Assembly: GCA_963677325.2 (NCBI GenBank)
Contig: CAXXGM010000003.1
Location: forward strand, 124,001 to 188,000
Direction: 5' to 3'
DNA length: 64,000 bases
From: G963677325 sp963677325
GTDB taxonomy: Bacteria > Bacteroidota > Bacteroidia > Bacteroidales > Prolixibacteraceae
Shown: positions 8,847-18,289 of the stretch, one piece after another
How the letters are laid out: every line of letters starts with the position of its first letter
How positions within the stretch are numbered: position 1 is the stretch's first letter
Notes under the pieces: generated by a model
Told to the model about the DNA's origin: nothing
Databases searched by the model: none
Seen by the model: only the letters and a program-made list of their open reading frames with translations
Translations under genes and position numbers: made by a program

Positions 8847-9106
8847 AATCCCTGCAAATATCGGAAAAATTACGTTCAATCTTCACCCGGCGCTGATCTA
8901 AATGGCTGTTAAAAATAAATATCTAAAAATAATTTTTGTTAAATCTTTTAATTCCTAATTTTCATAAATTTGACAAATGATAAGGGTAGATGAACAATTT
9001 ATTTTACAAACTTGTTACCTGTATAAATTAGAAAGGACTAATGAAAATGGCAAGTTTTAATAAAATCGGGAAGGTGATTTAATCCTTTTATTTTTTCAAT
9101 CCTGAC

Positions 9107-9859
9107 ATGGTAAAGGCTGTTATAATTGATGATGATTATGTTTCAAGAATGGTTTTAAGAGAGATGCTTAAAAACTTTCCTGATTGTGAGATTTTGGGGG
9201 AAGCCGGATCAGTGAAGGATGGAATAAAGCTCTTAAAGGATGCTGATCCGGAACTCATCTTCCTGGATATTAGTCTGCCAGATGGTACGGGTTTTGATTT
9301 GCTGGATCAGTTTGAAGGGAATAATTACAAAATTATATTTATTACGGCCTATAGTGATTATGCTTTAAAGGCATTTAAATATTCAACCTTTGATTATCTC
9401 GTGAAACCTGTGGATCAGGAAAGCCTAACCAAAGCGCTCATGCGGATTCCTGAATTTCAAAAGCCGGAGAATAATCAGAAAGCTATAACTATAAACGGGA
9501 ATTTATCGGTTCCGATTGAAAAAAATTCTGGTACGGTAGCGCTTCCTGAGCCAAACGGATTTGCCATCATTAAAGTGGAAGATATCATCCGTTGTGAAGG
9601 GAAAAGGAATTACACAAGAATTATATTTAAAGAGGGGAAGGAAAAAATTGTCAGCCGTACGCTGCTCGACTTCGAGAACCTGTTAACTCCTCTTGGTTTT
9701 ATCAGAATTCACCGGAGCCATCTTGTGAATCTGTTCAATGTGGTCCGTTATATCAAATCTGATGGAGGGAAGGTGGAGCTAAAAACGGGCGAATTACTGA
9801 AAGTCTCTTCAAAGCACAAGGACAATCTGCTGAATAAAATATTGTGCAATAAACTTTAA
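9107..9859 (+). CDS. LytTR-family response regulator
   Basis: A 250-residue two-domain response regulator. The receiver domain (about 1-115) has acidic residues DDD at 8-10, phospho-acceptor Asp54 in FLDISLPDG and Lys100 in DYLVKPV. A LytTR DNA-binding domain covers about 150-248 (IIRCEGKRNYTRIIF ... SRTLLDFENLL ... FIRIHRSHLVNL). No histidine kinase is adjacent, so its partner is elsewhere. It is a single-gene unit between tsaB (divergent) and the RRM gene. Confidence 0.92.
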   Translation: MVKAVIIDDDYVSRMVLREMLKNFPDCEILGEAGSVKDGIKLLKDADPELIFLDISLPDGTGFDLLDQFEGNNYKIIFITAYSDYALKAFKYSTFDYLVKPVDQESLTKALMRIPEFQKPENNQKAITINGNLSVPIEKNSGTVALPEPNGFAIIKVEDIIRCEGKRNYTRIIFKEGKEKIVSRTLLDFENLLTPLGFIRIHRSHLVNLFNVVRYIKSDGGKVELKTGELLKVSSKHKDNLLNKILCNKL

Positions 9860-10079
9860 AATCTCTTTTCTCTTCAGTTCCCTCTTGAAAAGCAAGAAAT
9901 GAATTCCCTGAAAAGACCGCTTTTTACTTAGATCAGAAATCGAAATTTTTAACGCAAATCTTTGAACCATATCATTGAATTATAGATTTTTTTAACTTAA
10001 CTTGATCTGGAGAACAGGATACACTAAAATTTTCTATAGCTAGTTTTTATTATTCGTGTAATTTAATTCAACAGTTATT

Positions 10080-10487
10080 ATGAACCTTTTTGTAGCGAAA
10101 CTTAACTCCGGAAGTACGAGTGAGGATCTTCAGAAACTTTTTGCCCATTATGGAAATGTCACTTCAGTCAGAGTTATCCACGACAAGGAAACCGGAAATT
10201 CCAAACGGTATGGATTTGTGGAAATGCCTAATGACGTGGAAGCAAAAGAAGCTTTAAGGGAATTAAACGAAACTGAATTCCAGGAAAGTATTATTGTCGT
10301 CAAAGAGTCCCAACCCCGGGATGGGAATTCACAAAGCTATTCCAATCCAAGAAAGCCTAATCGTTCCGACAATGGACAAGGTTCACAATTTTCGAACAAG
10401 GGAAATGATGGGCGAAGAAACTATTCTCGTGATTACGAAAGACAAGGAAATACAAGCCGGCGAACTTATGAAGGCCGGAACTGGTGA
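10080..10487 (+). CDS. RRM-domain RNA-binding protein
   Basis: A 135-residue protein with one RNA-recognition motif at 1-80 (RNP2 NLFVAKL at 2-8, RNP1 KRYGFVEM at 42-49). The tail of about 50 residues is low-complexity and basic, rich in R, N, S, G and Q, as in glycine-rich RNA-binding proteins. Such small RRM proteins are common in Bacteroidota, where relatives act as RNA-level regulators, and in cyanobacteria. It is monocistronic and is followed at once by a strong terminator. The 215-base upstream region is AT-rich and could hold a long 5' leader. RNA targets cannot be inferred. Confidence 0.92.
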   Translation: MNLFVAKLNSGSTSEDLQKLFAHYGNVTSVRVIHDKETGNSKRYGFVEMPNDVEAKEALRELNETEFQESIIVVKESQPRDGNSQSYSNPRKPNRSDNGQGSQFSNKGNDGRRNYSRDYERQGNTSRRTYEGRNW

Positions 10488-10510
10488 AAAGCGGGATTCC
10501 CCGCTTTTTT
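10487..10510 (+). terminator. Terminator of RRM gene
   Basis: Stem AAAAGCGGG / CCCGCTTTT with loop ATTC and a T run, overlapping the last base of the stop codon. Confidence 0.85.
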
Positions 10511-10602
10511 GTTTGTATATATAGAAAATATTTTGCTTCTTTGGACTCAATAAGTGCTCACTGGATTAATACATTACCTTCCCGGGGGCGGAAATAACTG
10601 AT

Positions 10603-11403
10603 ATGAATTCTTTCTTTACCCGTATAACAAAACTATCCCTCCTGATAATTCTAACCTTTTTTACATTTTCCTGTGAACAAATTATAGAAGTGAATCTGCA
10701 GCAGGGTTCACCTAATATTGTGATTGAAGGTTGTGTTACTGGCGGGAAGGGACCTTTCTTCATCAAAATATCACAAAGTCAAAACTATTTTAATCAAAGC
10801 AATTTCAAAGGAATTGATAATGCTTTAGTTGAGCTGTCTGATAATCTGGTTAAGGAAAAACTGGTAAGTAAAGGATCCGGTTTTTATTCCACTTCAAAAA
10901 TTTTAGGCATAGCCGGTAAAACGTACAATCTGAATGTCATTTCAGGCGGGAAAAAGTATACTGCGTCTGCTATTTTGCCAGCACCTGTTCCGATCGACAC
11001 CATTTATTTCGAAAAGGGTTTTCTGAATAAAGACAGCCTGAATGCCTTTGTTCAGTTTAACGATCCGCCGCAAGTTGAAAATTATTACAGAATAAGAGTT
11101 TACCGGAATAATTATTTTATCGCAAACGATTATAATCTTGTGAAAGATGAATACACCGACGGACAAACAATGCTTGCGCCAGTTTATAACAATTTCTCTC
11201 CGGGTGATACTATTTTGTTTGAATTATACAACCTGGACCGTGATATCTGGAAATATTATAAAGGAGTCAACGAAATAATCCAGCAGGGAATGGGATTACA
11301 ATCACCAGGAAATCCACCGTCCAATATTTCAGGGGGAGCATTGGGTTATTTTGGGGCATGGGGGAAGTCACACTTTAGAATAATTGTGCCAAAGGCTTCT
11401 TAA
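10603..11403 (+). CDS. DUF4249 family lipoprotein
   Basis: A 266-residue outer-membrane-type lipoprotein. The signal peptide ends in the lipobox FTFSC (Cys at about 24), followed by EQIIEVNLQQGSPNIVIEGCVTGGKGPFFIKISQSQNYF, the typical DUF4249 opening with an Ig-like beta fold. DUF4249 genes usually sit beside a TonB-dependent receptor with a carboxypeptidase-regulatory domain and are thought to assist surface uptake. No receptor is next to this copy, so it is an orphan here. Start ATG 10603 gives a clean signal peptide. Confidence 0.8.
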   Translation: MNSFFTRITKLSLLIILTFFTFSCEQIIEVNLQQGSPNIVIEGCVTGGKGPFFIKISQSQNYFNQSNFKGIDNALVELSDNLVKEKLVSKGSGFYSTSKILGIAGKTYNLNVISGGKKYTASAILPAPVPIDTIYFEKGFLNKDSLNAFVQFNDPPQVENYYRIRVYRNNYFIANDYNLVKDEYTDGQTMLAPVYNNFSPGDTILFELYNLDRDIWKYYKGVNEIIQQGMGLQSPGNPPSNISGGALGYFGAWGKSHFRIIVPKAS

Positions 11404-11601
11404 GTAATGAGAAAAGACTTTTGAGTAGTACGACATTTTACCTTTCATCTGTTAATAATCTGTTTTTTTAATGGCCAGTTGGAACTCCCCAATAATCATG
11501 CTTCTTTGTGAGAAATATTTTTTCATGGTCGTTTCTTATACTTAAAAATTGAGGTTTAGGATATTTTTGAATATCTTGTACATAAATATACTGAACTCCT
11601 G

Positions 11602-12708
11602 ATGGGGAAAGACCTGCTTTTCAAAATTGCGCTTTCACTGATTCCCGGAATCGGTTGTGTAACGGCTAAAACTTTGGTGGCTTATACCGGAAATGCAGAA
11701 CAGGTTTTTCTGGAAAAAGAGAAGGCACTCCGAAACATTCCCGGGATTGGGACTATCCTTTCAAAAAACATCACTACTGCAAAAGTACTGTCGCGGGCAG
11801 AGAAAGAGATTGAATTTATAACAAAAAATAAAATCAATGCTCTATTTTATCTTGACAAGGATTATCCGCAAAGGTTACAATGCTGTGAAGATGCGCCTGT
11901 TGTTCTTTTCGTGAAAGGATCTCCAGACCTAAATGCACAAAAGATTATCAGCATTGTGGGCACAAGGCATGCGACAGAATACGGGAAAGAAATTGTAGAT
12001 TCTTTTATTGCTGGCCTGGTTGAAAAGGGATATAAAATTTTGATCGTAAGCGGATTGGCCTATGGTATCGATATTCATTCGCACAAAGCGGCGCTGAATT
12101 TTGGATTGCCAACCGTTGCTGTCTTGGGGCATGGTCTTGAGACAATCTATCCGTCGGTTCATTCTTCAATCGCCAGGGAAATGGTGGATCATTCCGGAGG
12201 ATTGGTGTCTGATTTTATGAGTAATTCACCCATAGATCCCAAGAATTTTTTGAGAAGGAACAGAATTATTGCGGGTTTGTCCGATGCGACAATTGTGGTT
12301 GAATCGGCAAGGAAGGGGGGTGCCCTTGTGACCGCTGAAATTGCAAGTTCCTATAATCGTGATATTTTTGCTTTTCCCGGAAGAAAAGGAGATCTTTATT
12401 CCGAAGGATGTAATTTTCTGATAAAATCAAATAAAGCTGCTCTTATTGAATCGGTTGCCGATCTTGAATATGTCATGAACTGGAGCAGCGGCAGTAAGCC
12501 TGATGCGGTGCAGCCCCGTCTTTTTAATGATCTTACAACGGAAGAAAAGCTTATCGTCGAATTTCTCCGGGCACAGGGAGAAACGGCCATCGACCAGATT
12601 TGTCTGAAAACAGGTCTTGCCGTCAATAAAGTTTCTCCAACCTTGCTGAATCTTGAATTTGCCGGCATCGTAAAAGTGATGCCAGGCAAGGTTTATAAAG
12701 TGATCTGA
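11602..12708 (+). CDS. dprA: DNA-processing protein DprA
   Basis: A 368-residue DprA/Smf protein, which loads RecA onto single-stranded DNA taken up during natural transformation. An N-terminal HhH/SAM-like region (IPGIGCVTAKTL, NIPGIGTILSKNI) precedes the Rossmann core at about 75-290, with IVGTRHATEYGKEI, SGLAYGIDIHSHKAAL and the lysine/arginine motif FLRRNRIIAGLSDATIVVESARKGGALVTAEIA. A C-terminal winged-helix-like domain (about 305-368) is present. Length and domain order are normal. Monocistronic. Confidence 0.96.
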   Translation: MGKDLLFKIALSLIPGIGCVTAKTLVAYTGNAEQVFLEKEKALRNIPGIGTILSKNITTAKVLSRAEKEIEFITKNKINALFYLDKDYPQRLQCCEDAPVVLFVKGSPDLNAQKIISIVGTRHATEYGKEIVDSFIAGLVEKGYKILIVSGLAYGIDIHSHKAALNFGLPTVAVLGHGLETIYPSVHSSIAREMVDHSGGLVSDFMSNSPIDPKNFLRRNRIIAGLSDATIVVESARKGGALVTAEIASSYNRDIFAFPGRKGDLYSEGCNFLIKSNKAALIESVADLEYVMNWSSGSKPDAVQPRLFNDLTTEEKLIVEFLRAQGETAIDQICLKTGLAVNKVSPTLLNLEFAGIVKVMPGKVYKVI

Positions 12709-12748
12709 TCCGGAAAACTTACAATCTGTATTCAGAAATACCATCCGG

Positions 12749-12775
12749 GTAACCATTATTTCAGAGAATGGTTAC
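12749..12775 (+). terminator. Weak terminator-like hairpin after dprA
   Basis: A 9 bp stem GTAACCATT/AATGGTTAC with a 9-base loop, followed by a T-rich but interrupted tract, 40 bases after dprA. Confidence 0.35.
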
Positions 12776-12971
12776 TGTTTATTTGCCTTTTGTACATTCT
12801 TTGTGCGCTCTGTATTTGCTCCTATACGAATGTGGTACTAACAAGCTACGGAGAAGGTATATAGGAATCAATTTTCCGGACTGAATTGGATTAAAATTTC
12901 CATGTTTGTCGCCTGTATAGGTGAAATAACCAAAAGAAGCCTAATTTTACATTCTGATAAAATACATTGGG

Positions 12972-14267
12972 ATGGCAACATTTGAAGAATTGGGAGTTGG
13001 GAAGTCGATATTGAAAGCGTTGGATGAAATCGGGTTTATAGAACCCACTCCGATTCAACAGCAGGCCATTCCTGTGATCAAGTCAGGACAGGACATTTTA
13101 GGCATTGCTCAGACCGGGACGGGTAAAACAGCTGCCTATATTATTCCAGTTCTCAACAAATTGGTTAAAGCTGAGGGAGAAGAGCCAAGAGTGATCATAT
13201 TGGTTCCCACGCGCGAACTTTCAATCCAGGTAGGAGAAGAAATAAAGAAACTCACCCAATTTTCCAATATCCGGCATGTTGCCGTTTACGGGGGAATAGG
13301 ATGGACCAGGCACGCCGCTTTGTTTGAAAACGGTATAGATATTCTTGTCGCCACACCCGGCAGGTTGTGGGAATTGTACAAGCAAGGCGTATTTGTATTT
13401 AAAAAAGTCAAAACGCTTGTCATAGATGAGGCAGACCGGATGCTGGATATGGGTTTTATGCCTCAGTTGAGGAGATTGTTTGAGGTCATTCCTCCCAAGC
13501 GTCAGAATCTGTTATTTTCAGCCACCTTTTCCGGCAAAATAGAGGAGATGAGTCATGAATTTCTGACCTTTCCTGTCAGGGTTGAGGTGACACCTTCCGC
13601 CACAACAGTTGAAAATGTGGAGCAGTACTTTTACCGGGTTCCCAATCTGAAGACCAAACTCAATCTGATAAATTATTTGCTGAAAGATGAAGAATTGTAT
13701 CAGAGGGTCATTATTTTCTGCAGGACAAAAGTCAATGCAGAAGAAGTTTATAAAAATCTGAAGCGCAGAATTTCAGGAGAGGTAAGAATACTTCATTCGG
13801 ATAAAGCGCAGAGTACAAGAATTAACACGCTTGAAAGATCAAAAAGCGGCGAAGTAAGGGTGTTGATTTCGACCGATGTGGCAGCCCGCGGAATTGATTT
13901 TGTCGAGATAACCCATGTGATAAATTTAGAGCTCCCTCCGGCGTATGAGGATTATGTCCATCGTATTGGACGAACGGCACGTGCCAGCTTTCACGGGGTG
14001 GCCCTTTCATTGATAGGCCCTTGCGACGATTTTCATCTTTCCAATATTGAAGAACTGATCCGTCTTAAAATTGAAGAAAAGCCTCTTCCTGAGGAAGTTG
14101 AAGTTGTGGAATCAACAAAAGAGGAGCTACAGGCTGTAGCGAGGGAACTTGACCGGCAGAGAAAACTGATCGATCCTGAATTTTTGGGAGCTTTTCATGA
14201 AAAGAAATCCCGAACATTCAAATCCTTTCATCGGGACAAGGGCTCGAAAGTGAGGAAAAGAAGATGA
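12972..14267 (+). CDS. DEAD-box RNA helicase, RhlE-like
   Basis: An ATP-dependent RNA helicase of 431 residues acting in ribosome assembly or RNA turnover. Motifs in order: Q motif (PTPIQQQAI at about 26), motif I AQTGTGKT (46-53), Ia PTREL, GG, TPGR, II DEAD in VIDEADRML, III SAT, then in the second RecA domain ARGID and HRIGRTAR. A short basic C-terminal tail (SRTFKSFHRDKGSKVRKRR) likely binds RNA. Its TGA abuts the stop codon of convergent pdxH with no gap and no terminator. Confidence 0.93.
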   Translation: MATFEELGVGKSILKALDEIGFIEPTPIQQQAIPVIKSGQDILGIAQTGTGKTAAYIIPVLNKLVKAEGEEPRVIILVPTRELSIQVGEEIKKLTQFSNIRHVAVYGGIGWTRHAALFENGIDILVATPGRLWELYKQGVFVFKKVKTLVIDEADRMLDMGFMPQLRRLFEVIPPKRQNLLFSATFSGKIEEMSHEFLTFPVRVEVTPSATTVENVEQYFYRVPNLKTKLNLINYLLKDEELYQRVIIFCRTKVNAEEVYKNLKRRISGEVRILHSDKAQSTRINTLERSKSGEVRVLISTDVAARGIDFVEITHVINLELPPAYEDYVHRIGRTARASFHGVALSLIGPCDDFHLSNIEELIRLKIEEKPLPEEVEVVESTKEELQAVARELDRQRKLIDPEFLGAFHEKKSRTFKSFHRDKGSKVRKRR

Positions 14268-14903
14268 TCAGGGAGCCAGCCTTATTATCTTCCACAGATT
14301 ATCTTTTTTAATATACAAGACCCTGTCATTAAGCCTTTTTGGAGCAGTCTGCCAGAATTCTATTTTTTCCGGTATAACATTGTAACCGCCCCAATACGCA
14401 GGACGCGGAATATCTTTCCCTTTCAATTCATTCTGTTTTTCATTCCAGAGGTTATCAAGATAATCTCTTCCCGGGACCGGTTGGCTTTGAGGAGAAATAA
14501 TTGCACTGATACGGCTGTCAACGGGCCGGCTGTTGAAATATTCATCAGAAACTTTTTCTGTTGTCTTCAGAGCATACCCCTCAATCCGGATTTCACGTTC
14601 CAGTTCAGGCCAGTGAAATAAAAGGGATACATTCTGATTTTCTTCTATTTCCTTGCCTTTCCTGCTATCGTAATTGGTGAAAAAGCGAAATCCTTCTTCG
14701 GAAAAGGTTTTTAACAGAACAATGCGTAAGGAAGGTTTTCCATCTTTACCGGCGGTTGCCAGCGCCATGGCCTCAGGCTTATTCACTCTTGCCTCCGTGG
14801 CTTCCCTGAACCATTTTTTAAATAATTCAATAGGGTCGGATTCTACCGTTTTCTCATCCAGGACGGGAGGATGGAATTTTTTATGAAAATGCAATAGCTT
14901 CAC
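14268..14903 (-). CDS. pdxH: Pyridoxamine 5'-phosphate oxidase
   Basis: A 211-residue FMN enzyme that oxidises pyridoxamine or pyridoxine phosphate to pyridoxal phosphate. Family motifs are present: PEAMALATAGKDGKPSLRIVLLK, FRFFTNYDSRKGKEIEENQNVSLLFHW, SRPVDSRISAIISPQSQPV and the C-terminal end FWQTAPKRLNDRVLY ... WKIIRLAP. Length and motifs are complete. The oxidase uses O2, so the strain may be oxygen-tolerant or use the enzyme under microaerobic conditions. Confidence 0.96.
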   Translation of the reverse strand: MKLLHFHKKFHPPVLDEKTVESDPIELFKKWFREATEARVNKPEAMALATAGKDGKPSLRIVLLKTFSEEGFRFFTNYDSRKGKEIEENQNVSLLFHWPELEREIRIEGYALKTTEKVSDEYFNSRPVDSRISAIISPQSQPVPGRDYLDNLWNEKQNELKGKDIPRPAYWGGYNVIPEKIEFWQTAPKRLNDRVLYIKKDNLWKIIRLAP

Positions 14904-15264
14904 GTTTAATTTTTATAAAAAGAACAATAAAATTAAGCGTTTTGTTCTATTAAAGAAATTTGGGTGTCCCTTTCTGACGGCAACAATCCGACTTTAATCT
15001 GCACTTTTTAATTATTAAGCCTTCACGCGGATGTCTCCACTGACCAGGCTTGCTTTCAGATTACTGATTTATTTCTGCAAAGATTTAGCAGCCAGGCAGC
15101 TTTTCTTTCTGTGACGCAGTTTATATATCTTTGTAAGTAAATGTGTTGTATAATTACTAAAGCCACGAAGTTGCGATATCTTAATCAACTAAAATTTTAA
15201 CCGACAACAGTGCTAAATAATATTTATTTTTGTATCCTAAAACCCTCAGTAGAGAAAATTAATT
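14904..15264. other. Intergenic stretch without intact gene
   Basis: No intact gene is seen. On the minus strand a short tail ending at about 15018 reads ...ASLVSGDIRVKA-stop, reminiscent of the C-terminus of adhesin-like DUF4097/DUF2807 proteins. It is interrupted by a stop 17 codons upstream and may be a remnant. TATTTTTG at 15225-15232 fits a -7 element for the gene at 15265. Confidence 0.4.
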
Positions 15265-16152
15265 ATGGATTACCAGGAAATAAAAGCGCCAAAAGAGAAA
15301 AGGAATAATTTAATAGTCATCATACTGACTGTTTTACTTATCATTTTAACTATCCTGTATTTTCAGCAAAAGAGCCAGGATCGTGCAATGAAATTGCAGT
15401 TAACAGCTGAAAAAGATTCCATAGCCTCTGAATTGTCCAGAATGGTTACCGGATACAATTCGATGAAAACGGAGAATGATTCACTGAATCAATCAATCGT
15501 TGTAACAAGGAAGCGTGTGGATGATCTTTTACAGGAGGTTGAGCATGTAAAAAATGTCAGTTACAAAGAGATACTGAAGTATAAGAATGAAGCCAGCACT
15601 CTTCGTGAAATCATGAGGAATTTTGTTGTTCAGATAGACAGCCTCAACCGGAAGAATCAGCAACTGATGAGCGAAAATGTGGAGGTTAAGCAACAAGTCA
15701 CGGAGGCAAGGACGATCAATCAGCAACTTGAGCAGGAGAAGAAAAAACTTCAGCAGACGGTATCGCTTGCACAGCAACTCGAAGCGCAGGGCTTGAGAGC
15801 TGCCGGAATTAATGCCAAAGGGAAGGAACAGGTAAAGGCCGGTAAGATTGAGAAAATAAAGATTGATTTTGTGCTTAGTAAAAATGCTACAGCCAAAAGA
15901 GGCTCAAAAAATGTGTATGTACGCATACAGCGGCCTGACCAGATCCTTCTGATGAAATCTGACAAGAACGTATTCAGTTTTGAAAATATGAAAATCCCGT
16001 ATTCCGTAATGAGGGAAGTGGAATACGAGGGTAATGATTTGCCTGTCAGCATTTATTATGATCTTTCAGGACAAATTATTCCGGGGAGGTATACCGTCGA
16101 TGTATTTACAGATGGTTCCAACATCGGAACCACGGCGCTGGATGTGAAATAA
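15265..16152 (+). CDS. Membrane-anchored coiled-coil protein
   Basis: A 295-residue protein of a type common in Bacteroidota but without an assigned function. A short cytoplasmic tail rich in lysine is followed by one membrane helix at about 17-35 (LIVIILTVLLIILTILYF). A long coiled coil spans about 40-170 (heptads rich in E, K, Q and L), and a C-terminal beta domain of about 110 residues follows (KIEKIKIDFVLSKNATAKRGSKNVYVRIQ ... GRYTVDVFTDGSNIGTTALDVK). The layout suggests an envelope spacer or scaffold with a globular head on the outer side of the inner membrane. The family is not recognised. Confidence 0.75.
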   Translation: MDYQEIKAPKEKRNNLIVIILTVLLIILTILYFQQKSQDRAMKLQLTAEKDSIASELSRMVTGYNSMKTENDSLNQSIVVTRKRVDDLLQEVEHVKNVSYKEILKYKNEASTLREIMRNFVVQIDSLNRKNQQLMSENVEVKQQVTEARTINQQLEQEKKKLQQTVSLAQQLEAQGLRAAGINAKGKEQVKAGKIEKIKIDFVLSKNATAKRGSKNVYVRIQRPDQILLMKSDKNVFSFENMKIPYSVMREVEYEGNDLPVSIYYDLSGQIIPGRYTVDVFTDGSNIGTTALDVK

Positions 16153-16164
16153 GCCTTGTCAAAT

Positions 16165-16241
16165 GTTGTCATTAATGGTCATTTGATTGTCATTAATTGT
16201 TTTTTACTGTCCAATGACCTTTAATGACCATTAATGACAAC
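16165..16241. repeat. 19 bp perfect inverted repeat between convergent genes
   Basis: Arms 16165-16183 and 16223-16241 are exact complements (GTTGTCATTAATGGTCATT). The intervening 39 bases contain further ATTAATG/AATGACC copies. The same TTAATGAC unit recurs at 8060-8105. It lies between convergent genes and could terminate both. Confidence 0.6.
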
Positions 16242-16255
16242 TTAATAAACTGACA

Positions 16256-17611
16256 TCAGGAGAATAATTGCCTGATCATCTTTTCAACCCTTTGTACCTG
16301 ATGTATTTTTATATCAAATCGTGAAAAATCTATCCCATGATTGTATTGGGAAAGATAGATCTCTTTAAATCCAAGTTTTTCGGCTTCCGCTATACGTTGT
16401 TCTATCCGGTTAACCGGCCTGATTTCACCTGTCAGTCCTACTTCTCCGGCAAAAACGATCTGTTTATTGATCGAAAAATCGATGTTGGAAGAGAGGATGG
16501 CTGCAATAATAGATAAGTCCATGGCTGGATCATCCACCCGGAGACCTCCGGCAATATTCAGGAACACATCCTTTGTCATCAGTTTAAATCCTGCTCTTTT
16601 TTCAAGCACTGCCAGAAGCATGTTCATTCTTCTCAGGTCAAAGCCGGTTGCTGAGCGCTGTGGTGTCCCATAAGCCGCTGAGCTTACCAATGCCTGTACT
16701 TCTATCAGAAAAGATCTCATCCCCTCCAGAGAAGCGGCAATGGCGGTCCCGCTCAGTCCCTCGTTGTGTTGGGACAACAGCATCTCGGAAGGATTCAACA
16801 CCTCATGCAATCCATCCTGTCTCATCTCATAGATGCCGATCTCGGAAGTGGAACCGAATCTGTTTTTTGCAGACCGAAGAATGCGGTAAAAATGATTCCG
16901 GTCACCTTCAAACTGCAATACGGTATCCACTATATGCTCCAGTACCTTAGGTCCGGCCAGGCTCCCTTCCTTGTTGATGTGCCCGATCAGGATCATTGCA
17001 ATGTGTTCTGATTTGGCCAGTTTCATTAATCCAGCGGTACATTCACGGATCTGGGTAACACTTCCCGGGGAAGATTCAGCCACTTCTGTCATCATGGTTT
17101 GGATAGAATCAATGATCACCAAGTCGGGCCTTTCATTCTCAATTTGTAAAAGAATATTCTCCAGGGATGTCTCGCAAAGGAAGAGACATTCAGAATTCTT
17201 CACCGGGAGCCGGTTGGCTCTCATCTTCAATTGCTGAAGACTTTCTTCTCCTGAGATATAAAGAATTTTTTTCTCTGAAAGATTCATGGCAATTTGCAGC
17301 ACCAGAGTGGATTTACCGATACCCGGTTCACCGCCAAGCAAAATGAGGCTTCCCGGTACGACTCCTCCTCCTGTGACACGGTTGAATTCAGCATTCCCGG
17401 TATCGATCCTTTCCTGATCCTGGATGGTAATATCCGAAATCATTACCGGCCTTGTAATATTGCCGGGCAAAACTTTACCGGAAGATCTCTCGCTGGTCAT
17501 AATCTCCTCGACAAAAGAATTCCATTCTCCGCAGGAGGTGCAGCGTCCGATCCATTTGGGTGACTGGACACCGCAATTTTGACAGACATAGACAGATTTA
17601 GTTTTGGCCAC
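16256..17611 (-). CDS. radA: DNA repair protein RadA
   Basis: A 451-residue RadA/Sms, a RecA-like helicase that helps branch migration in recombination. A C4 zinc finger lies at residues 10-27 (Cys 10, 13, 24, 27). The ATPase core has Walker A GGEPGIGKSTL at about 93-103, the LVIIDSIQT Walker B and the RadA-specific KNRFGS motif at about 250. A C-terminal Lon-protease-like domain follows, with no sign of the protease catalytic dyad in use. Length is normal. Monocistronic. Confidence 0.96.
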   Translation of the reverse strand: MAKTKSVYVCQNCGVQSPKWIGRCTSCGEWNSFVEEIMTSERSSGKVLPGNITRPVMISDITIQDQERIDTGNAEFNRVTGGGVVPGSLILLGGEPGIGKSTLVLQIAMNLSEKKILYISGEESLQQLKMRANRLPVKNSECLFLCETSLENILLQIENERPDLVIIDSIQTMMTEVAESSPGSVTQIRECTAGLMKLAKSEHIAMILIGHINKEGSLAGPKVLEHIVDTVLQFEGDRNHFYRILRSAKNRFGSTSEIGIYEMRQDGLHEVLNPSEMLLSQHNEGLSGTAIAASLEGMRSFLIEVQALVSSAAYGTPQRSATGFDLRRMNMLLAVLEKRAGFKLMTKDVFLNIAGGLRVDDPAMDLSIIAAILSSNIDFSINKQIVFAGEVGLTGEIRPVNRIEQRIAEAEKLGFKEIYLSQYNHGIDFSRFDIKIHQVQRVEKMIRQLFS

Positions 17612-18289
17612 AAATCATTTGTTTAATTTACCAAATATAAGAAACCCCGGGCATTTTATATCCAGGGATGCATATTTTTTTAATTACGAATTAATACCTG
17701 ACCGCATCAACCTTAAGTAATAGAAAAGGTTAAATGTGGTATTTTTAATAAACTAGGAATAAGGATTTGCTTTTATATTTTCAGCCTTAGAACTCTCAGT
17801 CCCATTTTCAGTCTTTTAAACCAAGAGTAACAATATCCACATCAAAGTATTAGTTACTGATAATTTATTGTTGATTTATTATTGAATTTATATGGATATT
17901 TCAACATAATGTCAACAGAAAGTCAACAGAAAGTCACCGGGAAGTGCAAAGAAGACCCTTTTAGGGTATGAAGAAAATATGAACCGGAATAAAGGATGGA
18001 ATATGAATTTGATTTAGCAATAAACCCTCCTGATTTTGTGATTTCACCCGGCGGATGCTGCGAATACTGTTGATTTGGTTACGAGGTGAGGAATTATTGG
18101 CTTTTAATACGTGTAATATTATAATGGCAAATACGACATCTTTTTATTCTCAATACTTATTATGTTATTTGAGATTAGGTTTCCTGCTAATATGTTGAAT
18201 AAGCTAATCATGTTGTTTTTTAAGTCCTTATCATCGTTACTGAGGTTTTGTAACTTCAAAAAATAAGGTTTTAAAAATTATAATTCAAA
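17612..18289. other. AT-rich gene-free stretch upstream of radA
   Basis: About 680 bases without a convincing gene. A short direct repeat (GTCAACAGAAA twice, 17913-17937) and a 34-codon frame starting at ATG 18161 (MLFEIRF...) are the only structure seen. Neither is persuasive. It also lies 3' of panD, so it may contain termination and upstream signals. Confidence 0.4.

Noticed and set aside
15000..15018. Minus-strand C-terminal-like tail (SGDIRVKA).
   Set aside because: A stop codon lies 17 codons upstream, too short to call a gene; noted as a possible remnant only.
17612..18289. A search for a small gene or RNA in the 680-base gap upstream of radA.
   Set aside because: Only a 34-codon frame and a short direct repeat were found, with no hairpin or promoter that supports a gene.
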